NCBI RefSeq assembly: GCF_040807025.1
Contig: NC_090964.1
Span: 8,890,214-8,954,213, forward strand
Reading direction: 5' to 3'
DNA: 64,000 nucleotides
Source of the DNA: Struthio camelus
Lineage: Eukaryota; Chordata; Aves; Struthioniformes; Struthionidae
Below the pieces are notes generated by a model, which saw nothing but the letters and a program-made list of their open reading frames with translations, was not told the DNA's origin and made no database searches. Position 1 is the stretch's first letter. Each line of letters starts with the position of its first letter. Shown here in pieces: positions 11,259-23,000 of the stretch. The position numbers were made by a program, and so were the translations under genes.

Positions 11259-14200
11259 GCAGACAGCCTGGAGAGCTGCGCCATCCCACTGTTCTGCTCC
11301 TCTGCTCTGGGTCCAGGAGCTGCTGGAGGTGCAGAGGTTTAGAGGGACACCAAATACGTACCAAGAGGGGTGCTGCGTTGCTTGGGGAAGAAAGGGCATG
11401 TCCTTCCCCTAAGCCCTGCCTGGGCCCATGCAGACCAGGGGCCTGGCCACAGGTACTGCTCAACCCGCTGCCCCAGGTTGCCTGAGCCTCCCTGGACTCC
11501 ACGAGCAGAGTTTTGATGGGTTTATTCCTCAGGCAACTCTCACAGCTGTTTGCTCTTCCACCTCAGGCCCCCCCAGCTCCACAGCCACAACCTCCCACTA
11601 AGTGATAGGGAAACCAAGGCACACTGCTGGGAATCCCCTTTCCCAAGCAGGCCGAGCGGGTGCAAAGGTGCCCAGCCCCAGCAATAACCACGCGCTCTCC
11701 ACACCTTCACAGAGCCCAGTCTTTCCTTGCAAGGGTCCCCAGGGCCGGTGTTCTTGGAGAGGAGAACAAATTAATGGTTTAGGCCAATGAATTATTTAAC
11801 ATGGTGGTTGGACATTCTAGCATCAGTACAGGCCCTAATGAGCACTGGGGTATTTGGTAGATGCTCTGGAAATGCACACAATAAATACACAAATAACTAA
11901 CAACCCCTGATGGATGAACGATATCAGGAGTGCGGCAGTCCTTTGCGGCGTGCCCCGGGAGGGTCTGGCTGGGCAGGGAGCGATGGTGCAGGCAAAACGC
12001 TTTCCAGGCGAGGAAGACGGGGCAGATTTGTGCAGCTCCTGGCGCAGCAGGGAGTGAGTGCCCTGAAAAATCAAGGCACAGAGGGGTGCGGGGGAAAAGG
12101 TGCTGCTGGGAACCACCACCAAGAGTCAACGTGCAAATCCCCTTCCCTGACCACCTGAGGACACTTCTCCCTGCAGCCACAACTCCCAAAACCACCATGC
12201 AGATACCCTGCAGCAGCGATGCAGACACCAAGACACATATGTCAGCATGGATTGAAATCACGTCAATTATAACCAAATCGCTCCCAGCGTCCTCTCTTCT
12301 GCTCGCTTCCTTCAGATCCAACTCCTACAGCTCCTCCACGAACCTACGATCCGAGGAGCGTGCAACGGCCGAAGCATGCTCCCGCAGCACGTACCAGCTG
12401 AGCACGATGCCGGCACGCGGGACCGGGCTGCTGGGCGCCGCGAGGTTGGCAGCCTGCTCCTGGGCACCAAGGTCCCCCCAATGAGACTTTCTTCCTCGGG
12501 AGCAGACGCTCCCGCTGGGGCTGCGTCGCTGAGGTTGTCGCAGCCTGACCTTGGTAGGGCTGTCGTTCTGTTCAGCGCGTTTACCCCGTTCACCAGGCTT
12601 AGGTTTCACGTGGTGATTGATTAAAGCCTGCAGACTGCCGACGGGGCAGAGTTAAGGTGACCCAAAAAGGACTTCAGCCAAGAGAGGCACTTGCTTAAAA
12701 GTAATAGTCTAGGAAGGTTAGGGAGTTGTTTTATTTATTCCTGCTGCTGCTTTACAGTGAATCTGGGAATACCCTGGCTGATGGCCAGGACTTGCCAGGG
12801 AAGCAGTGGGAAGAGTGAACAAGAACTACTGTTTTTCCTTAAACAAAGACCTCATTTCTCTAAATTGCTTGTTGGAATTGGCAAACTGTTAATAAATTAG
12901 CGAAGAAAGAGCACTAATGAGTCCCACCAACAGCCCTTTCGAACTCTTTCACCTTCTTGCCTCACGCAGTTTTGCTTTTGGAAATCAGACCCAGAACATC
13001 CCTCTCCTAATGCAGGAAACTTCACGAGGTCGAAGCCACGACCGCTCTCAGCGGAGGGGCCTGAGATGCCGGTCCCCAGCGATGCCGGTTGCTCTCCAGG
13101 CCCGCGGGTACGTTAACCGGGATGCCGAGCTCTGCGGAGCACAGGCGCGCGGGAAACAGCCCCAGCCCCGCGCCGCGGGGGGTTTGCTCGGCAGCGGGTG
13201 GGGAAAGGGCAGGCTCCGGCAGTGCCTCGGCTTTGCAGTCATGCTCCCTTCCCTTCCCCTCCCCGGACCCTGGAAAACTCCATCCGTGCTGGAGCGGGGA
13301 GGTTTTGCCCCTGGGAAGGAGCCAGGGAGTCTAAATCGATACGGTACCGACCCATCCATCAGAACTGGCAGAGGTTTCGGGAAGGCGGCCCTGGCCCCGT
13401 GCGGAGTCCCGCAGAGCCTCTCGCGTCCTCCGGCTCCGTCCGGCCCCTGATGAAACTTTAAAGAGGATTTCCAAGGCCCGGTGCATGGCGAGTGGGGAGG
13501 CCTGTGTGCTTGGAGCCTGCTGCCCTCTTGGGATTGCAGCTCAAATTCCTGGCACGGACGGAAGGCCAGGATTTGCATCTACAGGATTTCCAGTAAGTTT
13601 TGCAGTTGTGGTATGCAGCCGGGGCGGAGGGCCAGCGGGACCCCGCGAGGCTCCGCGGGCCCTGGGAAGCGGCGGCTCCTCGCCGGGACCCGGGCACCGC
13701 AGCAAAGTCTCAGTCTGGCACGGCCGGGGAGTCCCGGCACGGAGCTGGGGGGGCATCCGGCAGGGGAGGGCGAGAGGTTGTGAAGCCCCTGCCCGCGCGC
13801 GGGAGCCCGTCCGGGCTGGAGGCTGCGCGCAGCGATGGGGCAGAGCCGCAGGGCTGGCAGCGCCGGCGCGGGGAGCTGCGAGGGCCGCAGAGCACCTGCG
13901 TCGGCCCCGGACTTGGCCTCGGCCCAGGGCAATTAGCTCCTGGCTTTGGTGCTCCCACGCGCTTTAGTGTAACAAACAAGAGGCTGAGAAGCCCCAGCCA
14001 CGCTCGGAGCCGCGCAGCCGTTAACTCCCTCCCGTCTGCTGGCCCGGGCGAGCGCGGGAAACTTGGCACATGGGAACGGGGCTTCGGGACCCCTCCAGGC
14101 CTGGGGATGTGGGACCGCACCGATGGAGCCCTAAAACCCAGGGAAACCCCCTGGCTGCGGCGCTCGCCTCCCCTGACCCCAGAGCTCGGAGCAAAGCCAG

Positions 14201-14374
14201 GAGCTGGCTCAGGACTGGGGCCCGTCCCAGCACCGTCCCCGCAGGATGCTTCCTCCCGCTCTGCCGCAAAGGAGCCTGCGGGAGCAGGCTGTGACGGAGA
14301 CACCAGACCACAACTGTTTTTTGCTGAGGGCTTGCTACCCAGGTGCCAATCTTCCCCCTATGGAGTTGCTCTTT
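11259..14374. other. Intergenic DNA between KCNQ4 and NFYC, proximal GC-rich part
   Basis: This is mixed GC-rich DNA upstream of KCNQ4. No conserved protein, RNA gene or clear promoter was recognised. A segment near 11597-11640 faintly resembles a MIR core but is too short to call. An AT-richer patch lies at 12690-12930. Confidence 0.5.
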
Positions 14375-14440
14375 CCCCCTTCAGCAAACAGGGAAACCAC
14401 AGCTCTGCGAGGGGAGAAGCGTTGCACCGCACTCACCCGG
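14375..14440 (+). repeat. Possible MIR-like fragment
   Basis: The run CAGGGAAACCACAGCTCTGC then GAGGGGAGAAGCGTTGCACC, followed by a CTCACCCGGCAGCT segment, follows the order of MIR centre and 3' half (GGGGAAACTGAGGCTCAGAG ... AGGTCACACAGCT). Divergence is high. Confidence 0.28.
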
Positions 14441-17400
14441 CAGCTCGAAGAGGGGCCTCTGGCCCGGGCCAGGCGCCGCTGTCCTGTTCCCTGGGCCGCA
14501 GTACCTGAAACCGCAGCGTGGCACCCGGCGTCCGGGAGCATCGGCCGCTGCAAACCCACGTCCGACGCCGACCTCGCTGCGTGGACCAGGGGCTCTGGCG
14601 ACCGGCCCTCTCGAGGCTGCAGGCGCCGAGCAATTCCTGGCATCCTTGCCAGGGGTCTGCCGGGCTCTTCCTCGGAGACTTTGCAGGATAAAAACAACCA
14701 CTGCAAATACTAAGCGTTTCAGCAGGGTCTGTTCCAGCACAAGGCTCAGGAGGTGCTAAGCTGCCCCCGGCGGCTCCCAGCCCCAGAGCCTTGCGAGCCG
14801 GCTGCGGGGATCAGAGCAGCCCCAGGGCCACTCCGGCTTGCACCCTGCCTCGACCCGGGCTGCCTGGCGCTTACTGCCTGTTGTGGCAGGACCAGCTTCC
14901 CTGCTGCACCGCCAGCTCCTGCCTTCGTCGGTGCATCCTCCCTCCTCACCCTAAACCCAGTTTTGGGCTGGTGCCCATTTGCTGTTGGCGATGGTGAAAC
15001 ACTGCCAGAAGGCGCCTGGTTTTGTGGGTGGCTCCGGGCCTGATCCCACGAGGATGGGGACGATCCCGGCTCCCGCGGCGGAGGGCAGGGATGCGCCGTG
15101 GCTGAGCTCGAGCGCCCGTGGGGGAACAGCCGCCTTTGGGCCCCTCTGCAGCTCAAAACCCAGGGGGACAGGGCTCCGGGGAGAGATTCACGCCGCCGAG
15201 CTCCCCTTCTCCTGCCCTGAGCCACAGCGTTGTGTCAACACGGCTGCAGCCGAGCAGCGAAACCTCTGCTCCACACCTGGGGAGGAAGGGCAGTGCCAGG
15301 TTCCCTTTCTGCCTTCGCCAGGTCTCCCTGCAACGGGCTTTGAGCAAGAAACCAACCCCAGGCACCGACCGGGGAGAGGAAGGGAAGGAGCAGAGCGTCG
15401 GTGCTGCACCGGGTTCCCCCCTCTTGCAAGGTTTCCTGGGTGCCAGATGCTCTTCTGCCCACTTCACCGAGCCCAAGCCCCCAGGGGGTGAAGACCTCAT
15501 TTTACGGCTGGTGCTGGGCAAGGGGATGGATTAGACCACAGTGTGCGATGCCCAAACCGCTCGGACAGCAGCTGCGCCGGGCCCTCGGCGCTGCGGCAGC
15601 TCGGCCCAAACGCTTTCCCTTAGGCGACCGGCGCGCCTCGGGGCGGCTCTCCCCGCGCTCCCGGTCCCCACGCTGGCCGACGACCTTCACAGCAACGACT
15701 TTTTCCTTGGGAGAGGGTGGCCTGACACGCGAAGCCCAAACAAGGCAGCTGTCAGCAGCAAGCCACGCAGTAAAACGAGAACGGCAGTTCCCAAGCGTCA
15801 GCGACAGCCACAGGCGCTCGCCCTCGCGACGTTTGTGCTTAGCTAATCACCCCCGAGGAGAAAAAGAAACTTAAACTGATCCTTGGGAAGAAAGTGCCTG
15901 CTCCCTAATCAGCTTTCATCTGAGCGTGCATGCAGCCCCGGCTCCTCCGGGAGCCCGCTCCCGGTCTCCCTCGCACCACGGTTAAATCCTAAGCCGTGGC
16001 AAGGCCAGAGCTCTCCCTGCTAAATACCCTCCGGGATTCCTTTATTTTCTCCAGCAGGCAAAGCAAAAATAGCCAGGGTTATCCTCTGGCAGCCCCGTTC
16101 CCGCCAAGGAACGAGCATAAATGTTTCCAGCGAGGATCACGGCGCCTTCTTCCTCCTTCCGAGGGGAGGGGAAGAGCCGTTCCCAAGAGCTCGGGCTCCC
16201 GAGCAGCGGTGCCAGGCAGGATTCCCTCGCAGTGGCCTCACCTACGTGATCAGGGGTTAATTCACCGAGTCAAACAGGCCCTTGTTCTGCAAGGGGTCAA
16301 AAATAGCCTCTCTGCAGATACTTGTACAAGAAGGGACGTGCCTTGCAGCACAAGGCAGGTCGCTGCATCCACGCTGTCCCTCTCGGAGCTGTAAAATTAG
16401 CCTCTGGTGGCTCCTACCCGCCCCAGTAATCTCCCAAAGCAGCTAATTCCCAGTTATGCTGAGTGAAGGAGCAGCTATTTATTGGTTCCAAAACCACTGC
16501 TCTTCCAGTTAACTTGAGCATTGCCTTATTTTCCTGCAAGGCTCAGTTTTCAATTCTCCTTTAAAGGTGACAGCCTCGCCTCTTACCTCTGCTGTTAGCC
16601 CATGGCACTGTCAGTGTCCCGAGGCTGCCCTTGGCTGCAGCTGTTTCGGGCTGTTTCTGGAGGAGGCTGATTACCTCTAGCCTGTTCACGCATTGTCACA
16701 TGCTGCATTTGCCGAGCAGCGCTGTGGCAGTCCCGCCGAGCGGGCCCCTGCGAGGTCCAGCATCCTTCCCCAGAGGATGCCGCCGATTCGGAGCTCGCTG
16801 ATCAGCTCTGGTAGCACGCGTTTCCTTCGGCATCACTCTTGTTCAGCTTCATTTGTCATCATACTTTCTAGGAAGATCAAATCAACGTGCATGTCCTTAT
16901 ACGGAAGATTTGGCTCTTATTAATGTCTAAGGCTTACAGGACCTGTGGCAGACAAGTGATTTGAGCTATCTTCGAAATATCTTTCCTGTTCAAGTCAGCT
17001 AGGAAAATTCTCAATAGTGCTCCGTCTGGAGCATAAACAAAGTGTTAACTTCATTATTAACTAAACATTCACATTATTGGCTTCGGTATTAACCCCTGTC
17101 TATTACGTATGTTCTCACACTCCTGGATGAGATCAGATTTTGGAGGATCTTCAGGTCAATACTGAGCACGTTGACAACAGCACCCCCTGAATCGAGTGTT
17201 TCACGGTGAACAACTCTCCCTTCAGGAGCAGCAGCTCACAGCCGTATTCTGTCCTTTAAGGACTTTTTTCTCATTCATAGCTGAACTATTTCAAGCAAAC
17301 ACAACATCGTACGCTGTTCTGGGTAAAGAGCTTTCCCCGGGAGCCTTCGGAGGAGCCCAGCTTGCGACCCGCTGCCAGCCGCTGATAACGCGAGGCAGCA

Positions 17401-19139
17401 GCCTCCCTCGGCAGCCCGGCTCCCCCTTACAGAAGCTGCGCTGCTCTCTCCAACAAGCCAGTTCTCCTGCTCTGCTCCCTGACGTCAGCAAAAAGCTTAT
17501 TTTGCCAACGGAGCGGCTTATGAACCAAACCGCTCCTTCTCGCGCCCATCCTGAGCGCTTTGCCAGCCCTCGCTCCGGCTAGCGAGGGCTGCTTTGAGAG
17601 GGCCCTGGCCAGGCGGCTCGGCCGGCCCGCAGCGCGGCCGCTCGGGTGCCATTCAGACGCAGCCGGCAGACCGCCCCGGTCGGGCCTCCAGCGACCGACG
17701 GCAGCTTTGAAGAAAGACAGAGCCACCATCCGCACGCTCGCCCAGTGCGATGCCCTTCGGTAACCAGCAGGATGGTGCATCCAACACGTCCAGCCCTTCC
17801 AGCCCTGCACCCCGCAGTCCTCCCAGCCCCTTTTCCAGCCTTGCTCCAGCCCTTCCCGGGAAGCAGCCGCCCATGGGTGCCCTCTCGTGGCCAGTCCCCA
17901 CAAACGGAGCTTTCACACAATTATTTTTCCCCCTTTCATCTTTTCAGTTAAGAGTACATGCTCTACTATGGCAGAGGGCTGCAACCATGCTGATGATAAC
18001 TTAAAACCCTAGGCCAAGCCGTGGTGCTAAAATTGTGCAACGATGCAATACCAGAGAATTAATTCCAAGGAACCCATCGGTCTGCAATGCTCTGCTGCAT
18101 TTGACGCATTTTAAAACTGAAAAGTGTAAACTCGTCATTTACAAAGCCCAGGAGGTACAGGTAACGCAACAAATACCTTTGCCAGGCTGGATCGGCTTCA
18201 CACGATTTTTAGGCCTGCTAGTTTGCGTCAGTCAAACGCCGAGCCGCGATTTTCTTTCCCCAGAAGCAGTTACCTCTGCAATTGCCATGCATCCACTTAC
18301 TTGGGAGATCTTCACTTCTCACCCCTGCTTTCTGCACTGCTGGGCTGGACACTGCAAGGGAAACCAAACCAAACCCCCACACCAAAGAGCACACCCACAG
18401 GCTGAGCAGCCCGTAACCGGCCACTCTGCTACGGGCCAAGCGGTGGAGCAGCCAGTCCGCCTCACAGCGCTGGTGAGCGCTGGCCCCAGTGCTGCTCCTC
18501 GTTGTAAAAACATGGCAAACTTGGTACTTTTGCAAGTGGAAAGTTAACAACTGTCAATGCTGGCGCTCTCCCTCACGCTGCCGCGCAGCTCTGCCAAGGC
18601 GCTGCGCAGAGCCACAGGGCCTCTCTGGAACAAAGCGCCAAGTATGTCAAATTGCTTGATGGTGAACACACAAAGGTTGTTAGTTACCAACTTTAGTTAG
18701 TTACCGTATCCATCTTTTAGTCAAGACTTCGAGCTTGGCATAACGCAGCAAGACCCTTGCAGTATTTTCAGTTACAACGGGCCTTCAAACCTGACTTCTT
18801 AGCTGGCTCAAACCTGCCCCAAACTCCTCCCTGTTGTTTCGGCTCGACACTGCAAACAGAAACTCTGCCCAGCTACTGCATAGGGCTGGCACGTGCAATT
18901 AAGGAGCTGCCTTGTGCTGCTGAATGACATCTCTACAGGGATCTCGGCGTGGCAGGTATCAAGAGAACATGAATCCTGCCTCTCCTGTTATTTGAGCCTG
19001 TGACCAAAGCCTTCTCCAGATCACCCTTTAGACCTTTGGCTCATTTTGCTACTTAGGGTGCAATATTTTTCAGGGACTCGGGATGCTTGTTGCTTGGCAA
19101 GTTGATACCAGGCACCGGTACTCGGCAAAGAAAGCGCAC
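14441..19139. other. Intergenic DNA upstream of KCNQ4 and downstream of NFYC
   Basis: GC content falls from very high before about 15.9 kb to ordinary values by about 17 kb. No gene was recognised. An AT-rich patch at 16950-17110 is dense in TAAC, TTAAC and AAACA words (see findings). The direct repeat GTTAGTTACC occurs twice at 18678-18706. Confidence 0.5.
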
Positions 19140-19914
19140 ACGTTATCTTACAAAGAAAATTTATTTCCTTTTATGAAGCTTATATTACATGCATTGACTG
19201 AAGCTAGTACAACAGTTAACAACGGGGCTGGGGTTTGTCCAGACTTCCTTTAGTGTTTCTGGAATAAACCAGGCCAAATTAAAGAATCTTTTGCCCTTAG
19301 AAAACACAATCATAATACAAGGAATGTTTTTTGTTTTCATTTTAATTACTCCTTCCCTACTCCCTGCCCCCCAGCTGCATATATCCAATGCTGAGGCTTA
19401 CCAAAAAAGGAGGCAGGAGAGGAAAATCTAGCACACACGCATACTTCCCCCATACACCCCTAATAAACCACCAGGATGGGAGGACAGATTCTAGCTCTAT
19501 TCAAAGAGGAGTACAAAACAGAATACCAGGAATAAAGCTCTTAGGGCAAACCAGATGCAGTACCCTTTAATAATTTTACTAGGTAAAAACAGTTTACACA
19601 TTGTTCAATGAGATGCTATAAATTCCTTTTGATTAATTCTCTTCAGTTTTATGATGTTGGACAAGCAGCTGAATACACTGAAATATTGATTTCTAAAAAG
19701 AAAAAAAAATAAAAATATTGCATCCTTGTCAGTTTCTGCTGGATATTCTCTCATACCCACCAGAGGAAGGTGTAGAGTGCACCAGAGATCACAGCCTAGT
19801 ATAGGCTTAATATCAAGTATAGATGCACAGAAGCAGGTGTCTTCATCAAACCAAACGTCAAGCTGGTATGCGTTCGTTTCCACACAGAACGAATGCTTGC
19901 TACAACATCACCGT
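19140..19914 (-). other. NFYC: NFYC 3' UTR
   Basis: This is the sequence from the NFYC stop codon to the likely cleavage site. A canonical AATAAA on the minus strand (plus-strand TTTATT at 19160-19165) is followed by T-rich sequence near 19125-19130, so cleavage near 19140-19150 is expected. The UTR is about 770 nt and AT-rich, with a poly-T run on the sense strand near 19697-19713. Further distal sites cannot be excluded. Confidence 0.65.
19160..19165 (-). terminator. NFYC: NFYC polyadenylation signal AATAAA
   Basis: A canonical hexamer on the minus strand lies about 750 nt after the NFYC stop codon. It is the strongest signal seen before the KCNQ4 upstream region. Confidence 0.6.
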
Positions 19915-20034
19915 TCAGTCCCCTGTCACTTGCGTGGCTTGGCCGTCTGATGTTTGGTTGGTGGACTGAATGAACATGGGCTGGGTAATGTCCTGGCCTG
20001 CAGGCATGGTCACTTGCTGAATCTGATAGAGTTG
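19915..20034 (-). CDS. NFYC: NFYC coding exon 9 (residues 297-335 and stop)
   Basis: The last coding stretch encodes [20 protein letters not shown], then [19 protein letters not shown] and a TGA at 19917-19915. The acceptor is GTCTCTGCCAG. The C-terminus matches the family end VTGD. Confidence 0.96.
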   Translation of the reverse strand, partial: QLYQIQQVTMPAGQDITQPMFIQSTNQTSDGQATQVTGD

Positions 20035-23000
20035 CTGGCAGAGACAGAAGCAAGGGAAAGAAACGGCTATCAGTTCTCATCCTGTCCAGCCTAATTCTCT
20101 CAAAGCAGAATGCTGTGCTTTAACCCTACAAGTTGAGCGGTGGTGTTAACAGCAGATCTCAGGTCCAAGTAAAACCTATCCCCAATATCACACCGCAAAT
20201 TGCCCCTAGACATTCGGTGCTAAGTTACAGCAAAATAATCCTGTGAATTTTTGATGCCTAGACTGAGCTCAGACTACTTAAGCAACAGTTGACAGCTAAA
20301 CGGGATCTCAGTTCCTAAACTGGTTAAGATTAAAATGGATCCCACCCAGAGTGCAAGGACCGAATTAATTTGAAGGAAGTGTAGCAGATCAAGAAGAATC
20401 CACCTGAATTAGAGTGGCATAACATATGTTTACCCGGCTCTTCTGCTTAGGTTTTGGTAGCAGTAACAGTGTTTTACCTGGAATAGCTGATTTGTTAGAA
20501 CAGGCAGGCTAGAAAGATAGTCTTAAACTCTTTGACTTCAAAGGGATGTAGTACCCATGAACTCCCAAGTTTTTACCTGTCCATCTGTGAACTGGCTGAA
20601 CTGCTGCTGTCCTTGCTGGACTTCTGTCTGTGTTATCTACAACAGAGAGAGAAGGATGATCACTGATAGCATTTTAGAGAGGGTCAGAACCCTATTAACA
20701 ACATTCTGCTGCCGCCTTTCAAGAGCTTTCAGACTCTCAAACTTCACTGCACCACCACGTGATAAGATAAGGCTTATGTTGCCTGCCCACGGTCATGCTG
20801 GTGCTAACTGCAAGTCAAGAACAAAGGACGTGGCATACAGTCATTCCAAACCAAACACAAGCATCTCCTGTCTGATTTTTTTTTTTTTTTTAAAAAAAGG
20901 AGAATGTGGCCTCCAAGATTGCAGAAAAGCAGTGGCCTTCGAATCCTCTGAAGGCAGAGAAGAATCCCTTAGTGACCAGTCTTGACAAGACATGGAATAA
21001 GCTGGTGACAGCAGCACTGGTCTTGATGTTTCACCTCTGCAGTACCTCTCCTCAGAGCTCGTGTTGCTGCTCCTCCCTCACCCAGACAGAAGGAGCGAAA
21101 AGTAAAGAGAAGGCTGATGAACTGAAGTTTTAGCTGCAACCAGCTAAGAAGCAGCATGAGCTTTATACAGTGAGACACATACACATGCATGCACCTTTCA
21201 CGTATAGGTAAAGGAGACTTCCACTGTGCTCCTTGTTTTATTATTCTGAGGAAGGTAACAGGAAGAAAGGAAATTCAGGAATCCTACTCCAAGAGTTGGT
21301 AAATTTGACTGGGATTTGCAGTTTCAGGCTAGGGAACAATACTTAGTAGTTAATGTCAGCCTTGCTATTATAGTGCATACCTGCTGTGCATTGGTTGCAA
21401 GCGTCTGGATCTGCCCCTGGACTACCTGGGTGCCTGACACAGGTTGGGCTAAGCGGATATACTGCAGCTGGCCAGCATTCAACTGAACCTGGAGACAAGC
21501 GGAGGGGGCAGGGAAAGAAAATTAAACAGATAACTGTGTAACCTGAAACACACAAACTTGCCTTCTTGTTTCCACAACAGAAACCAGAGTAATAGATGAC
21601 ACTGGGAAACTTCAGTTGATTACCAGTTGAGATGAATAACTATCACGGACCCTGCCAAAGCAAGAACGAAGCCCACAGAACTCCTGCAGATTCTTGAAGT
21701 AAAACCCCGAAGAAGCACAACATTATTTCTTTTTCCAAAACGGGAATGGTCAGTTAGTAGCTAAAGCATATTAATTGCTAAAGTTTAGAGAGCTTAAAGA
21801 ACATTTGTTTTTAATTATGAGAACTGGATTATTTCTTTGATGTATCATTTCATATAAAGAAAACTCTTACAAGAGCTAGCTGCACATAATGACACTACTA
21901 TATTCTGCCAAAAATAAAAAGAAAATATAGAGGGCAGGGAGAAGACAGCAGAGATGACAAAACCCAGTAATATTGCAAGACAGCAGTATTTTGAAGTTTT
22001 CAATGCAAATCTGTGCCAGCGTACATCAACACCCTTCTGGCAAAGGGGGTACTTTTTGTGTCAATGTTTTGTGTTCTACATTCAAGTGCAAATTTTTATT
22101 TATTATAACCCTTACCTCACAGAGTTAAATACTTAAGGGAACGGGTTATGAAGATAACGTCATCAGGGTAACCTCAACTCTCATCTTGCATTTTCTGGGA
22201 TACGAAAAGCTAGTTCTACTAATACACAATATGGCAAGAAAGAGGTCATCGTGTGATTGACATTACTATTGAATTTTTCATTGAGTTATTTAACTTCAGA
22301 ACATTTAGATTCATAGCCTTGAAATTAATTACGTACAAAAACTTGGTTTCCAAGTTGTCTTCTTTTAAAAAAGGGGGGAAAAGTTACATACAAAGTTCTT
22401 GAAAACTACTCACTGACAAAGGTTGGAAGTGCCTAGAACAAAAATTATGCTCTTGGCATTAACACAAACACCGTGGACTTCACCAGCTGTGTCTAAAAGC
22501 TCCAATATTATTCCAAGAGCAAATAAACTCCACAGGAGCATAAACATTTCAAAAAAGAATCTGATTCTGCATTGAGATCTACCTGCAGAGCACGTTTTCT
22601 ACACTGAAGGCTTCCTGCTTAGGTTTTAACTACACTACTAACTGAATGGATGGAAGCGTTTCAGAAAAAGCGTTCTTCCAGAAATGAGAGCAAGCTCCAA
22701 AAGACCTATCCAATGAAATCTAGCTCAGATATAGATGAAGTTTAACATGCAAAATTAATGTAGGCAAACAAATGATGAGCATTTACTTGATATACACACT
22801 TCCTTCCAGTTTTACTGCAAGCTTGACATAGAAATAATAATAAAAATGCAAAGTCACCTTCCCACGGGTGATCTGTTGCCCAAGATCAAATACAATAAAT
22901 TGCAGTAGAAAAGTGGGTAGAATATCAGGAACACGTGGAAACCAGCAGAGAACATTAGTGAAATTCTCTAAATGTTCAAGCAACTTCCATAGGTACTAGC

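Noticed and set aside
10487..11502. Repetitive minus-strand frames of about 265 codons with repeated GMFAP or GCSLL units
   Set aside because: They arise because the minisatellite unit length is a multiple of three. Two different frames stay open over the same array, which argues against coding.
11597..11640. Possible MIR core (GATAGGGAAACCAAGGCACA)
   Set aside because: Only one block of the consensus matches, which is too little to separate from chance.
22848..22875. Possible small exon with donor AAG|GTGACT in NFYC intron 6
   Set aside because: No acceptable acceptor within a reasonable distance, and no supporting frame.
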